From: Rhynchopus euleeides | Lineage: Eukaryota; Euglenozoa; Diplonemea; Diplonemida; Diplonemidae | NCBI GenBank assembly: GCA_963210315.1 | Contig: OY723273.1 | Span: forward strand, 1,860,001-1,924,000 | Length of the DNA: 64,000 bases | Reading direction: 5' to 3' | In this document: piece after piece, positions 53,554 to 64,000 of the stretch | Layout: each line of letters starts with the position of its first letter | How positions within the stretch are numbered: the stretch's first letter is position 1 | Position numbers and translations under genes: made by a program | Notes under the pieces: model-generated | The model's input: only the letters and a program-made list of their open reading frames with translations | What the model was told of the DNA's origin: nothing | Databases searched by the model: none

Positions 53554-54468
53554 ATGTTGTCGTACCGCGTCGCTGTTCTGGTGGGGCTGCTGGCATCGTG
53601 CAGTGCCTGCGTGCCCCCACGCTGCCCCTCGAGCTGTTCGATCGGAAGCACCCCCTCGTACTCCACTATGGACCTGGTGGCGGAGTGCCCTGCTGCCGAC
53701 GGCACAGTAAACGCAACTGTGCCGGATTACAGCTGCCCGTACGGCATTGCCGAGGTGAACGCCACCGGTGATTGTGCGGGTGCCTCTGCGGTTGGGTCGG
53801 GCTCTGTCACAGCAATGTGCACTGGGGGTGGCCAGTGCAACTTCTCCGTCTCGATTCGGACGGACTTTCCTTCCTGTGACTGCGGAGACACTGCCACATG
53901 CCTGGAGCGCGTGTGCTTCTCCTACCACGGGGCGCCTGGGCCGAACTGCACCGCCTCGGACAGGATGTGCGCTTATTCGTATGAGTGTGGTGCCTACTGC
54001 CGCATCATCTCCGACCCCATTCCCCCCTACACGCCAGAGGATGGCTACATGTGTGCGACAGGCGTGTGCGGGCGTCACGGGGTGACATGCGAGGACTGCA
54101 GCGGCCCTGCGTGCCCTCAGGGCTACCGTTGCACGGCGTGCGACATGGCGTGCCCTGCTGTCTACACAGAGGTGTGCGCCAAAGACGAGGTGGAGTCGGC
54201 AGGACCCTGCTCGCTGTCGGAGGCGCGTGAGGGGTCGTGCGTCGCCAGGTCGCGCTGCTGCACACAGACGTACTGCAGGCGCCTCCCCACGTCAGAGGGC
54301 TCCTCATCCATGCCCGCATGGGGCTGGGCTCTGATCGCAATGGGTGCCGCTACCATTGTGGCTGCTGTGGCTGCCATCATTGTGGTGTGCTTCTGCCGCA
54401 AGACGGATGCGGATCTGAATACGAATGCCAAGCAGATGTCCGTCGTCTCCCCCGATGCCACGGCCTGA
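53554..54468 (+). CDS. Cysteine-rich type I membrane protein
   Basis: 304 aa, no intron seen. A signal peptide (about 1-19, MLSYRVAVLVGLLASCSAC) is followed by an ectodomain with about thirty cysteines in 235 residues, several as C-x-x-C pairs (CEDC, CTAC) and one CC. Possible N-glycosylation sites are NAT (twice), NFS and NCT. One transmembrane helix (about 257-280, ALIAMGAATIVAAVAAIIVV) leads to a 24-residue cytosolic tail starting CRKTDAD. The layout recalls cysteine-rich surface proteins of protists, including high-cysteine membrane proteins of diplomonads, but the tail lacks the CRGKA motif of Giardia variant surface proteins. It should sit at the cell surface as an adhesin, receptor or protective coat; the ligand is unknown. 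Confidence 0.75.
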   Translation: MLSYRVAVLVGLLASCSACVPPRCPSSCSIGSTPSYSTMDLVAECPAADGTVNATVPDYSCPYGIAEVNATGDCAGASAVGSGSVTAMCTGGGQCNFSVSIRTDFPSCDCGDTATCLERVCFSYHGAPGPNCTASDRMCAYSYECGAYCRIISDPIPPYTPEDGYMCATGVCGRHGVTCEDCSGPACPQGYRCTACDMACPAVYTEVCAKDEVESAGPCSLSEAREGSCVARSRCCTQTYCRRLPTSEGSSSMPAWGWALIAMGAATIVAAVAAIIVVCFCRKTDADLNTNAKQMSVVSPDATA

Positions 54469-55342
54469 TGCAGGCAGACACGGACGATTGAACATGTGCT
54501 GTGCAGAAACCAAATGAAGATTGTGCCACTGGCCTCCACGTCACCTCGTCCAGACCTGCCTGCAGCAGGGCGTGTGTGATGTGTTTGCCTTTTATTGCTC
54601 CCTGCACACAGGTTTCAGACACAGACCTGATTTGCACTTCATGTCTGCACGCACAGCTCCTCAAGCACCAGTGGCTTGTCCAGCACCCCGCGCGATACAC
54701 ATTTTCTCTCCCTCTCGATGCATTTCTGCTTTAACCAAGCTGGCCACCTACCGCACTGCAATGCCTCAGGTCTGCATCACGCGGTCCTCTTTCACTTTAT
54801 TTGCTGTTTCTCCTGGCGTTCTCAAGTCCCCACGTTCCTTGTTGCCGCTGTCTCAGGACACGTCTTATGTGGAGAACACCCCTGGTGGAAGCTGTGGCGA
54901 GCCAGAGCGCGGCTGACCCGATGTCGGCAGCACGCGTACATTGTACTGCCACAGCTCTGCCAGGCTGTTAGGATACCACAACGCAAGTCGGCAAGCCCCC
55001 TTCCTTCGGCGACACGGTGCCACTGACTGTGCGGCAAGGGCTTGCACACGCCAAGCCTCGACCCGCACCCCTGTGCACGGCAGAGCCACACCCCCTCTTT
55101 TCGGAATCCATCTGGGCGCCGCAGAACTACCCAGCCGCACACCGCAACCCCCCACCCCCGACCCCCCCTCCCTGACCCTTACCTTTTCAGTGTCATTCAA
55201 TGCAGCTGTTTTGTCTCCAGAGTGCGTCACACACCCCACCACACAAGCCGCCCCACAGGGCCGTGCTGTGCGGCGCGCACCGGCTGGGGTAGCGGGGGCG
55301 TGGGCCCACACACCCCCCAGACACCCCCTCTGCCCCTGCAGC
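54469..55342. other. Intergenic region, no gene seen
   Basis: The frame of the next gene is open from 54941, but its translation there is low-complexity and proline-rich leader sequence. Confidence 0.45.
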
Positions 55343-58300
55343 ATGAGCAGCTACAATGTCGTGGCAAACCCTGCGGGAGGCTGTGGGCGCGGGAGGGTGT
55401 CGCGGCGCGTGGAGCTGCCCCCCCTGGAGAAGCAGCACGCAGTGCAGCGGCAGCACCGTGGGTCTGTGGCGGAGCCGGGGCGGGCGCACCACAGGCAGAG
55501 GGGCAGCCAGGCGGGCGGCGCGCGAGGGGGGCCGCGCGGGACGGTGATGGGCGACGCGTTCCCCCGCGGGAGGAGGGGGAGCTTCTGGGATGCGCCGGGG
55601 AGCGCGCAGGTCGCGCATTACCTCCGCACGCCAGCAGAGCTCGACGGGCTGCAGCGCAGGTGGACCCGAGCCCTCGCTAAGAGCGATGGCCCTGGCCTCG
55701 ACTGCGAGCAGTTCACCTCCGTCGTCCTGTCGGAGCTCGCAGAGTGCGAGCCTGCTGCGATCGAAGCCCTTTTCTCCCACCTCGACATCTACGCCACAGG
55801 TTATGTCGCCTGGGATGCCTTCTTCGGCATGATATTCGAGGAGTCGAAGAAGAGCACTTGCAACGATGGCCCCGACGCCCACACCACAAGGGCCTTCCGG
55901 GAGCGGCAGCTCCCCGGAGGCGGTGCGTCGTCTGTGCATTCCGGCGACTCCATCAAGGCGCTGCATTATATGGGGTCGGAGCTTGGGTACATCGTGGGGG
56001 TGTGTCGGGATCGCCTGAAGCTGATCAAGCCGCACACCTGTGAGGTGGCAGCGAGCGTGCTGCTCAACGACGAAGGGAAGCTGGCCGCCGTTTCCTACAT
56101 CCCAGCAGCATATGCGAAGGAGTGTGTCGGGAAGGCGGACCGGCGGCAGGGGCTCGTCGTCGCCTCCTGTAGCGACCTCTCCTTCCGGGTGGTCGGGGTG
56201 GTCGACAGGATGCAGAGGGTGGCGAAGGTGCGCTCCCCATCCCACTCCAGCCTGCTCTTCACCTCGCTCATCCTGGGGGATTCCGGCGGGTGCATCCTCG
56301 CGGGGACCCGGCTGGGGGACCTGCAGCTCTACAGCGCGCAGGCGCTGCTGTTCACCGCAAAGGAGGCCGGGTCCCGGGTGCTGCAGTCGAAGGCGAAGCG
56401 GGACGCATCAGCCCTCTTGAAACCCTTCAGCTCCATCACGCCACACTCCGACGCCATCACATGCATCGTCGCGTTGGATTCCAAAAGACAGATCGCCACC
56501 GCATCACTTGACGCAACTGTGAGGCTCTTCGACGTCGCCACCCCGGCAGCTCTCGCTGCCGCTGCCGCCGCCGCCGGAGGCGGCGGCAGTGGCGGTGGTG
56601 TTGGTGGTAGTGGTAGTGGTGGTGGTGGTGGAGGTGGCGGCGGTGTCGGCACCCCCTCCATAGGGGATGCCCCTCCCTCCGCGACTGCAGGCGGTGCGCC
56701 TGTGGGTCCCTTTGTGAGGGGGGGTGTGCTGATCCCCACACGGGAGGTGCCCCACCCGCATGCCGGGCTGCCCGCGGCGGTGCCGGTGGCGGCGGCGCAG
56801 CCGCCGCCGCCGCCGCCGGCTCAGGGTGGGGGCGCGCAAGGGGTGGTGCCGCTGCCGCAGCCCCGCGGCCCCCGGGCTTCGCAGCCTGCGATTTTGACGC
56901 AGGCTTTGAAGTATTCAGGGCATTCCAAAGGGGTTCTGTGCCTCGCGTTCTCTGAGGATCACAGCATGCTCCTCTCCGGGGGTGACGACAAGACCCTGCT
57001 GTGTTATGCCATGAACACCGGGAAGCCTGCCTCGCCCTGCCCCCTGGTTGACACGCAGTCGCCCCACCTCCACTCCATCGTGGAGGTCAGGTTTGTCCCG
57101 CAGAGCCGGAAGTGCATCTCAAACGACGCGACGTGCATCTTCAAGGTGTGGGATGTGCGTTCCTATCAGTCTCTGCAGACCTTCTGCCCTGCTGGGTTAG
57201 GAGGGCGGCTACCGCACAGCTCCGCCTTGCAGGGGGGCAGCGCGGGCGTCGGGTCTGACATCGCGATGGGGGATGTCGGGATGGAAGGCGGGTCAACGCT
57301 TTTCTCCTCAGGCCCCACCGCAGCCCGCCTGAGCCCCGGGTTTGTCTGCATCAGCAAATACGTCACGACATGCACCTCTAAGTTTTGCTCCTGGGTCAGC
57401 ACGGTGGCGCTGAACCCAACCGCTGCGGATGACAACCCCTTGACATGCGTTCTCCCCCTCGGGAACTGCGTCGTGACTGGGGCGGGGCGTGGTGTCAAGA
57501 TCTGGTCGTCCTTCACCGGGAGGATTTCGAAGCACTTCCCAGCCCTCTCCTCGACGGAGGTGACGCACCTCGCGGGGGACTTCTTCGGGAAGCGGCTGTG
57601 CGTGGCGCACCATGAGGCTCCGGTGACGATTCACCACCTCGACACGGGGGACCTCCTCAGCAGGGTTCCCTGCACCGATGCAAATGGGAGTCCGAAGGAG
57701 GTGTCGCAGCTCAACTACGATGTGGTCCGCAGCACGCTACACGTTGTGTATGAGGATGGCACCCTCGTGGTGGTGACAGATAAGGACGCGGTGAAGAAGC
57801 TCACTAAAACGATCCGTGCGCACCCCAAGACGGTGAAGCACCTCGTGGCGTCGCACAAACAGAACTATTTGGTGACGGCAGACATGGATCGGGTCTCCCT
57901 GTGGGGACTGGGGAACATGTCGCTGCTGATGTCCTTCAGCTTCTCGACTGGGCAGCATGCGGGTGGGTGGGTGCCGCAGGGTGCGAAGAAGGACCAGCAG
58001 CAGCAGCAGGGGCCTCCGAAGGGGAAGCGCGCCAGGCGGCACCAAGGCAATGTGGGGCAGCAAGGCGGCCTGGATCCGAATCTGTCGCGGGAGCTCACAG
58101 CGCTGATCCTGCTGCCGAATGCGTCGTGCATCGTGGGGGCGGACACACGCGGCACCATCGCTCTGTATTACGTATCACCTGGGGAGTGTGCGCGCGAGAT
58201 CACCCGTTGGGACATGACGTCCTACGGCACAGCCGGTGGTGTGTCTCTGGAGGAAGCCACACCAGAGGTGCCCGACGAGTGCAGCCCAGGCATACAGCAC

Positions 58301-59459
58301 CTCGCGCTGGACAAGTCGGAGCAGGCGGCCTGCATGTCACTCACCTATCACTGGCAGGCGTCCCTGCTGTATTCGTTGGATGAGCGTGGGGTCGTCACCG
58401 CCTGGTGCCTGGATGCGGTGTTGGAGGCAGCGCATATCGTGACGGATGGGAGTGCGCAGGTTGAGTCGCCCGTGCCGTGCTCCTCGCAGCTGGTCAGCGT
58501 GTCGACCTGGTTCTGGTCGGACCCGGCGCAGCAGCACCCATTCAAGTGCCTGCAGTACTCCCCAGACCTGGGCTGTATCATCGCGTGGAATGAAGTCAGT
58601 GAAGTGCAGTGCTGGGATGAGGTATGTGGGTTCTGCTGACCCCAAGCTTGCTACTCCCTGCCTTCGATAGGGCCCCCCCGTCCTTTATTTGGCATCTCTC
58701 GGTTTACACACGGTGGACTCCCACCCCCTGGAGCGGGGGTCTGGACCCCCGCGAGTGGGGGTCTGGACCCCCGCTAGCGGGAGTCTGCCCTGCTATTTTT
58801 GGTGCCCAGACGACCCCCGCGAGCGGGGTCCATACCCCCGCTCGGGGGTCCAGACCCCCGATAGCGGGGGTCTGGACCCCCGATATTCCGATATCCCAAA
58901 AAGGTGCACCCTGACGTGTGGGAGTCCACCGTGCACAAAGGGGGAGTGGGGGCTTTTGTTGGCAGCGTTCGGTATCCGAACACACAAGCAGGCACTGTTC
59001 GTGCAAAATAAGGAACGCATCACCAAGTCTTTCTTTTGGCGACATGGGGGTGGGTGGTGGGGTGTTCGCGAATCGGGGCGCCCCGTCCCCGATACCACTG
59101 ATTCATATCTGCTGATTACACACGCCACCCCCCCTTTGCAGAGCGGTAAGGTGATCGGGTCGCTCATGCAGGAATCAGATCTGAACAACGGGTGGAGCGT
59201 GGCCCCCAAGTCAAAAAGCGGGCACCTGTCGCACTCGGGAGCCGACCTGGGCCTGGCCGGCTCGAAGAAGAAAATCCGCAGCCTTGTGGGGAACATCGCC
59301 AACATGTCCCGCTTTGAAGACCGGGCGCGGAAGCTGTCGGGCACACCTTCTCCAAGAGATGCATCTGCCCAAGCCCCTCTAGGGACCCAGGATTCCGACC
59401 TGTCGTTTCTTCCAGATATCAACATGAAGTGCATGGCTTTCTCGCCGGAGATGTGCTGA
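55343..59459 (+). CDS. EF-hand/WD40 repeat protein, WDR49/WDR64-like
   Basis: Exons 55343-58621 and 59142-59459 give 1198 aa; the intron begins GTATGT and ends TTTGCAG. The first ~80 residues are basic and disordered. Residues about 95-175 resemble a degenerate EF-hand pair (FTSVVLSELAECEPAAIEAL, then LFSHLDIYATGYVAWDAFFG). At least six WD40 blades follow, for example SDAITCIVAL...ATVRLFDV (from about 367), GHSKGVLCLAFSEDHSMLLS (about 526), CIFKVWDVRSY, VKIWSSFTGR, VSLWGLGN. A Gly/Ala/Pro-rich insert (about 395-515) interrupts the propeller. EF-hand plus long WD40 arrays is the layout of WDR49/WDR64-type ciliary proteins, so a scaffold in the axoneme is likely. The start is the ATG after GCAGC, the first compatible with non-repetitive sequence. 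The intron carries a palindromic element. Confidence 0.75.
58709..58933. mobile_element. Palindromic element inside the WD40 gene intron
   Basis: 225 bp with perfect 16-bp ends CACGGTGGACTCCCAC and GTGGGAGTCCACCGTG. The interior is a chain of GGGGGTCTGGACCCCC palindromes linked by GCGAGYG or GATAGC. The first eight end bases equal those of element A (9977). The host intron is the longest in the window (520 bp). Confidence 0.75.
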
Positions 59460-60664
59460 AGCGAGTTGGCATCCGTCTGTCAAAGGCCTGATATAGGTGC
59501 TCGGCCTTCGTCTGGCCGTTCCTTATTTTTTTGCCACATTTTTTTGCTTGCGACACCACAATTGTCAACAACCCGGCGATCTTTCTGAAGGCCCTCGGTT
59601 TATGTATGTCAGGGTGTGTCGAATGGGATGCCCACAGGGTCCAGCCAGCCCTGCGTTTGGAAGACGAGGCACACCCCTCCTCCGCTTCTCATCGTAGTTG
59701 CCTTGTCATGATTCGTATCGTTCTTCTGTCCGTTGCTTTCCCCAAGGCCTTCGTGAGTCAGCAATCTTCGGCGCATTTCCCCCCCAAAAACGATCGGGGA
59801 AAAATGCACCGGGCTGTACCTTTCTTCACCGCTGTATGCACGGAGACCCCCATTTTGCATAAGGAATGAAGGGTGTGGCTGACTCTCTCTGCACTGTACC
59901 TTTCCCTGCTTTCACTGTCACCCTCCCCGCGGTGCGGTAGTCATGGGTGTGCCCGCCTTCCGGGGTCACATCACAGGCTTTTCCTCCAGTCTTTCACGTG
60001 CACCAATTGCGCCCCCCGCTTTGCCAAGCGTCAGGGGATGCAACGGTGCGATCACTTGAGGTATCACTTGATACACGGTTGTAGTGGGGTTGGGTGTGGA
60101 TGCAAAGGACAATCCATTTTTTTTGGGTTACGATTTACGAGCGACGAAGCGTCGTGGGGCGGAGTCACGAAGGAGAATGGTACGACCGAAACTTTAAGAT
60201 TAGCTGCTAAGCACCCTCATGCCACTTCACAGGGCCTCAACACAGCCTTGATACAGCAAGTGTGCGCTCAACAAAAAGTAGTCCGGAGCTGTTCTCCCAC
60301 AGTTGCTGGACAGGGTGTCTACAATAAAGCGAAAGGAGTGCGATTTTGCCTCACGCAGCATGCTGTCACAACACAGGATGCGCACCTCACACTCAGCCTC
60401 AGGCAGCTGCCTGCACTATGAGTGATGGGGGTTTTTTTGACTGTACCTTAGCCTTATCTCCGCCGCCCTTCTCCTTCCCCCTTCAGTTCAGTGAAGAGGG
60501 AGGCCCCCCCCCCCCCCCCCCCGGCCCTCGTGATCGCACCTTTCCTCTTTCTCTGCATATCCACTGCCCCCGCTTTGCGGCTTCTATTTCTTCCGCCTCC
60601 AACCGTTGTCCGGAGCACCGTGGCACAGCGAGCCTGTCAGCAATCCCGCAGCCCACCCCCCCCC
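59460..60664. other. Intergenic region
   Basis: No gene seen; holds R1 copy e (60136-60350). Confidence 0.5.
60136..60350 (+). repeat. Folded dispersed repeat R1, copy e
   Basis: Full-length: ACGAGCGACGAAGCG start, GGATTAGC-like middle, core CACAGGGCCTCAACACAGCC, arm GTCCGGAGCTGTTCTCCC and GCGAAAGGAGTGCGATTTT end. From 60219 to 60345 it is nearly identical to copy b; the 5' half and closing stem have diverged. Confidence 0.7.
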
Positions 60665-60672
60665 CCCTAGGG

Positions 60673-61441
60673 CAGTGAAGGCAAAATACGCGTATTTTTC
60701 AGAATTCCGATTTTAAAAATACGTTGAACGTTCAAATACGTTGAACGTTCAGCGTATTTGAACGTTTCTCACATTGCCTACCGTCTGCAGGGGCCACCAG
60801 TCACAAGCCCGCCTTTCCTCAAGCAGAGCAAGGGCGAGTTGGTGGCACCAACGACAGCCGTGCGGAAGACGTCCTTGGAGCACGATTTTACAGCGACTTG
60901 CTTCGCGATGCAGTCGACAACATATCCCTTGTCCTTTGCTCCATGAAGCGGGCTGGTGCAGTTGAGGTGAACCCCTGCCGGTGGGATATGCCATCCGGTT
61001 CTCCCATGCGGGATATCCCATACGTCCTGTACCCGTAGCTCACGTTCGGCCATCCACTTCCTCTACACGACGGACTCCAGCCGGTCGAGTGGGTAAAACT
61101 GATATAGGTCGAGAGGGGGTTGGTACCCCCGCTTTTCCGGAGTTCAACCCTGAAAAGAGGGGGTACCGACCACCCCTTTCCGGGTCCCGCCCCTTCTCGG
61201 ACTACAGAACCCCTTTTTCACCGACTTTTCGCCACGCGTGACACTCTCCATCCCACCGGTGTACCCTTTAGTGTGTGCAGGGGGCCCACCCCCTACTGCT
61301 AGGGGGGGTTTCATGTGGAGAGTGCACCCAGTGGGTGAAAACGCTCAAAAGCCAAAAAAACGTTCAACTTCGACGCATTTTTTTAAAAATACGTTGAACG
61401 TTCAAATACGTTGAACGTTTTTTACGTATTTTCTATCACTG
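60673..61441. mobile_element. hAT-like transposon 4, non-autonomous
   Basis: 769 bp, ends CAGTGAAGGCAAAATACG and CGTATTTTCTATCACTG, with an exact 8-bp target duplication CCCTAGGG at 60665-60672 and 61442-61449. AAATACGTTGAACGTTCAAA occurs just inside both ends. No recognisable transposase; a 91-codon minus-strand frame (60778-61053) is the only sizeable one. Confidence 0.8.
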
Positions 61442-61458
61442 CCCTAGGGGCCGTCTTA

Positions 61459-62962
61459 AGGTACCAAAAAACGTCAAAATAACGACATTTTTCGACATAG
61501 GCAATTTTCGGCCAGAAACACCCCAAAAATGCTGAAAAAGTGGCCAGACCACCCCAAAAACCGTCCCTGGGTGTGGGACACCCACTTTGGTGGCCCGGAA
61601 CGGGGCTGAAATGCAATGCTGAAAATTTTGTAGTGGTTTGGTACCGAACCCCTCCCCGGCTGAGTCTCCCGATCACCCTGCCACCTGTATCATCAAAATC
61701 CCACGTCATGTACCACGTTCCGCCGCCTCTGATGAGGCATCTGAGCACTATCGAGCCAAAAAGGCGACGTTTCAGCGGGTGTTCTGTCAGGTTTCGACCG
61801 ACACTATTTAAATAGTATCAACAAAGACCGGGATGGGTCCGCGCATGCAAGGGCGTCACTCGGGGGGGCTTTCTGACGTGCCCCCGTCGAATGCATAGGG
61901 TCATCCTGGTCCACTTCTGGACAAGGATGAGGTGTGCGGCCACGGCGAAGCTGTCGCGATCCCCGCGACAAATGGTTTCTGTGAGTCATCACGTGGGACC
62001 CTGTCGTACCAAATGGCAGCAGCTGTGCGGGTGCAGCAGAACGGGACACACACGGCGGCATCGAACATGCCATCCGCAGCAAGGATCAGGTTGAACGGGC
62101 CGTGTGTGCGTTGTATGTTGGTGGTGTCTTCAGGCATGCCCCACGCCAGCAGCTCGCTCACACCCTCCCCGCGTGCTGGCATGCAGGTTGCGTGACACGG
62201 CCTGCTGCCACTGCACCTGCGCAGCTGTGTCCGTGAGGACGGCCTTTGCAGCGCCGCACCACAAGGGCGACCAGGCTCGGTATTCCCACCCCGCAACCCA
62301 GCTCCAGCACGCGCTTCCCGCAGATGCGGCCGGGGCGGCGGCGCAGGGCCAGCAGGTAGGCAGCGAGCACCACTGCACACCCCCTGATCTAATAGTCACC
62401 GCGCAGCACAGATCGCGCAGTTCAAGCAACAAAGTACTCACCGGTGTGCCAGTGACCCATTCTGCTGAAGAATTGAACATGATCAGGCATGTTCAGGAAA
62501 AAGGCTACCCCATCTGCCTCTGCAGCGAAGGATGTCCACAGGGGTTTGGAAGAGGCCGAATTCCGAACGAAGCCAGATTGAATGCCTGCTGCAGAAGCGT
62601 GTCCGCTTGCAGCAGAACACAACAGCGGAGAAACTACTGAGAAGGCACTCCTTCCCAAGCTTGTCACGTTCCTGCACTCCCAATTTGAACCGAAGGCAGC
62701 AGTACCCACTCAGGAAACGAAACGGCGGAATGTTGCGAGCAAGTAGGGCGGGACGGGGTCGGGAGGGGTTTTCAAATGAGGGGGCCGGAACCAAACCACT
62801 ACATTTTTTTGAGCATGGTCACGGATTGGCTCAGAAGTGGCCAAATACCCCCAAAAACCACCCAGACCGCCCCCAAATACTCCCAGGGGCCGGGGTTTCA
62901 AGTTTACAGTCATTTTGTGCGTGTTCCTCGCCTATGTGAAAAATGCCGTTGTTTTTACCCCT
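61459..62962. mobile_element. TA-flanked inverted-repeat element H carrying a methyltransferase pseudogene
   Basis: 1504 bp. The ends begin AGGTACCAAAAA and, on the other strand, AGGGGTAAAAAC, bordered by TA (61457-61458 and 62963-62964). They then share ACGRCATTTTTC, ACATAGGC and, further in, TGTAGTGGTTTGGT, giving arms of about 150 bp with gaps. The centre holds the broken methyltransferase gene below. It starts 9 bases after the target duplication of hAT-like element 4. Confidence 0.65.
61901..62709 (-). pseudogene. METTL21-like protein methyltransferase, frameshifted
   Basis: Minus strand. The first segment (62709 to about 62442) ends MGHWHTG. After a possible intron to 62373, VVLAAYLLALRRR and KRVLELGCGVGIPSLVAL give the SAM-binding motif I of the Methyltransf_16 (METTL21) family. 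The following family landmark, AKAVLTDTAAQVQWQQAVSR, is in another frame, and the next, FNLILAADGMFD, in the third. At least two frameshifts therefore separate conserved motifs. The possible intron starts GTGAG, not the GTATG of the live genes. The family methylates lysines on chaperones and translation factors; this copy cannot work as read. Confidence 0.65.
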
Positions 62963-62964
62963 TA

Positions 62965-63121
62965 AGATTTTGCCTACCCCCCCCCCACCCCCTGCTGGCA
63001 ACCTCTGTTGGGCGCAAATCAGCCTCCTCCCTGCCACTGAGGGAAGCCCTGGCTTCGATGCCTCCCTCCGCTATAAGCTGTCATGCACACCACTGCGGCA
63101 GGGTCGCAGGGTCGGGGAACC
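62965..63121. other. Short leader region
   Basis: C-rich sequence leading to the ankyrin gene; nothing else seen. Confidence 0.4.
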
Positions 63122-63661
63122 ATGTCTGGCGGTCCAGTCTCGTTGCTGGAGTATGTGCGGGGGGAGGAAATCACGCAGCAAGGCGTGTGGGACCTGCAGC
63201 GCGACGGGGCAGATCCCAACGAGACAGACGAAGACGGGCGGACACCGGTCCACCTCGCTGCCGAGAGGGGTAACCTGCTGCTGTGCAAAGCCCTTCTTAA
63301 GGTCGGTGGCAAGCTGACCATTGTAGACAAATACATGCGCACCCCCCTCCACTATGCGGCGGCGAAGGACCACATCATGGTTGTCGAGCTCTTGACAGGC
63401 ATGGCCACACAGCTGTGTATGAAGAGGGACGACTCAGGATGGACCCCTCTCCACTGGGCAGCCCGCTTTGGCAGCACAGCCTCCTACCTGCACATGGCGA
63501 AAGTCAGACCTGAGTGCGTGTCTGAACGCGACGAGGACGGGAAGGTGGCCTGGAACATCGCACAGGCTTACTGCCACCCGGGCATGACCCATGCCCCGAT
63601 ACCCAACAGCAGCAAGAAGAACAAGGCAGCACCCAGAATTCCCAGAAGCCCTTTCGCGTAG
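63122..63661 (+). CDS. Ankyrin-repeat protein
   Basis: 179 aa, no intron seen. Three clear ankyrin repeats: residues about 39-68 (GRTPVHLAAERGNLLLCKAL), 72-103 (MRTPLHYAAAKDHIMVVELL) and 105-137 (SGWTPLHWAARFGSTASYLH). A weaker first repeat precedes them (about 12-36, ending DGADPNETD), and a partial one follows (DEDGKVAWNIAQAY). The C-terminal 30 residues are basic and Ser/Pro-rich. Ankyrin stacks bind proteins; the partner is unknown. The start is the ATG in ACCATGTCT; an upstream in-frame ATG at 63083 would add 13 residues without ankyrin character. Confidence 0.75.
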   Translation: MSGGPVSLLEYVRGEEITQQGVWDLQRDGADPNETDEDGRTPVHLAAERGNLLLCKALLKVGGKLTIVDKYMRTPLHYAAAKDHIMVVELLTGMATQLCMKRDDSGWTPLHWAARFGSTASYLHMAKVRPECVSERDEDGKVAWNIAQAYCHPGMTHAPIPNSSKKNKAAPRIPRSPFA

Positions 63662-64000
63662 GGGGTGTAAAACGTTCGGAAACAACGCTTCACACTACGG
63701 CGCCTCCCCACCCCCCCTCCCGCCCACCCATGACGGCTGCCCCGCAGGACGCCAGGCAGTCGCCTTTTTGAGTGAGCCAGGGAATGGGACTGGTGTGCGA
63801 TTCGATTCACACGATACAGCGCCCGCATGTTTGCGGGGGGGGGGGGGGTTTCGCAGAGAACGAAGGTGCCGCCGATGCGATTTGCGCAACCGAAGGCCTG
63901 GGGTGGGTGGGTGGGTGGGTGGGTGGGTGGGTGGGTGGGTTCTGCAGGGCAGGGGGGTTTGCGGGTGTGTGTGTGGAGAGCTGAGGGGCGACAGGGGCGT
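63662..64000. other. 3' flank with GGGT array
   Basis: No gene seen. Ten GGGT units at 63901-63940 could form G-quadruplexes. Confidence 0.55.

Overview
This window looks like nuclear DNA from a GC-rich, probably flagellated, microbial eukaryote. The evidence is spliceosomal introns in five genes, eukaryote-only protein families (actin family, NEK-like kinase, ASCC1, a ZSWIM2-type ubiquitin ligase, an EF-hand/WD40 protein) and no bacterial operons or ribosome-binding sites. All ten introns I could place begin GTATG and end in CAG. A metamonad or similar free-living flagellate would fit, but I cannot fix the species. No tRNA, rRNA or CRISPR could be supported.

The coding part is eleven genes that look intact, all on the + strand: a phytanoyl-CoA-dioxygenase-like oxygenase (10-1284), a membrane class III adenylate cyclase (2199-4361), an actin/Arp1-like protein (8270-9910), a ubiquitin-like/double-jacalin protein (13888-15183), a SWIM-RING-ZZ-RING ligase (16094-17884), a coiled-coil protein (26440-27096), a tandem pseudokinase-kinase (27506-29842), an ASCC1-like protein with an added zinc knuckle (39850-41429), an AhpD-like/SH3-like fusion (42259-43859), a cysteine-rich type I membrane protein (53554-54468), a long EF-hand/WD40 protein (55343-59459) and, twelfth, an ankyrin protein (63122-63661). 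They do not form an obvious pathway; signalling and cytoskeletal or ciliary functions dominate.

The rest, about two thirds of the window, is dominated by non-autonomous or decayed DNA transposons, many with exact termini and target duplications visible by eye. There are four hAT-like elements with exact 8-bp duplications (24038-24956, 32088-33104, 48473-49449, 60673-61441). There are many TA-flanked inverted-repeat elements, including a four-level nest at 9965-12957 and a composite at 34392-39131. One TA-flanked element (61459-62962) encloses a broken methyltransferase gene. A 2.9-kb element (44047-46943) is filled by an inverted 41-bp satellite. Short palindromic elements and two dispersed repeat families recur across the window; one family has the form of a folded RNA. 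Two minisatellites lie at 21921-22345 and 22915-23640.

The best candidates for something new are the folded dispersed repeat (copies at 4635, 5369, 10915, 33456 and 60136), the ubiquitin-like/jacalin fusion, the pseudokinase-kinase tandem, the transposon carrying a methyltransferase pseudogene, and the inverted satellite element.
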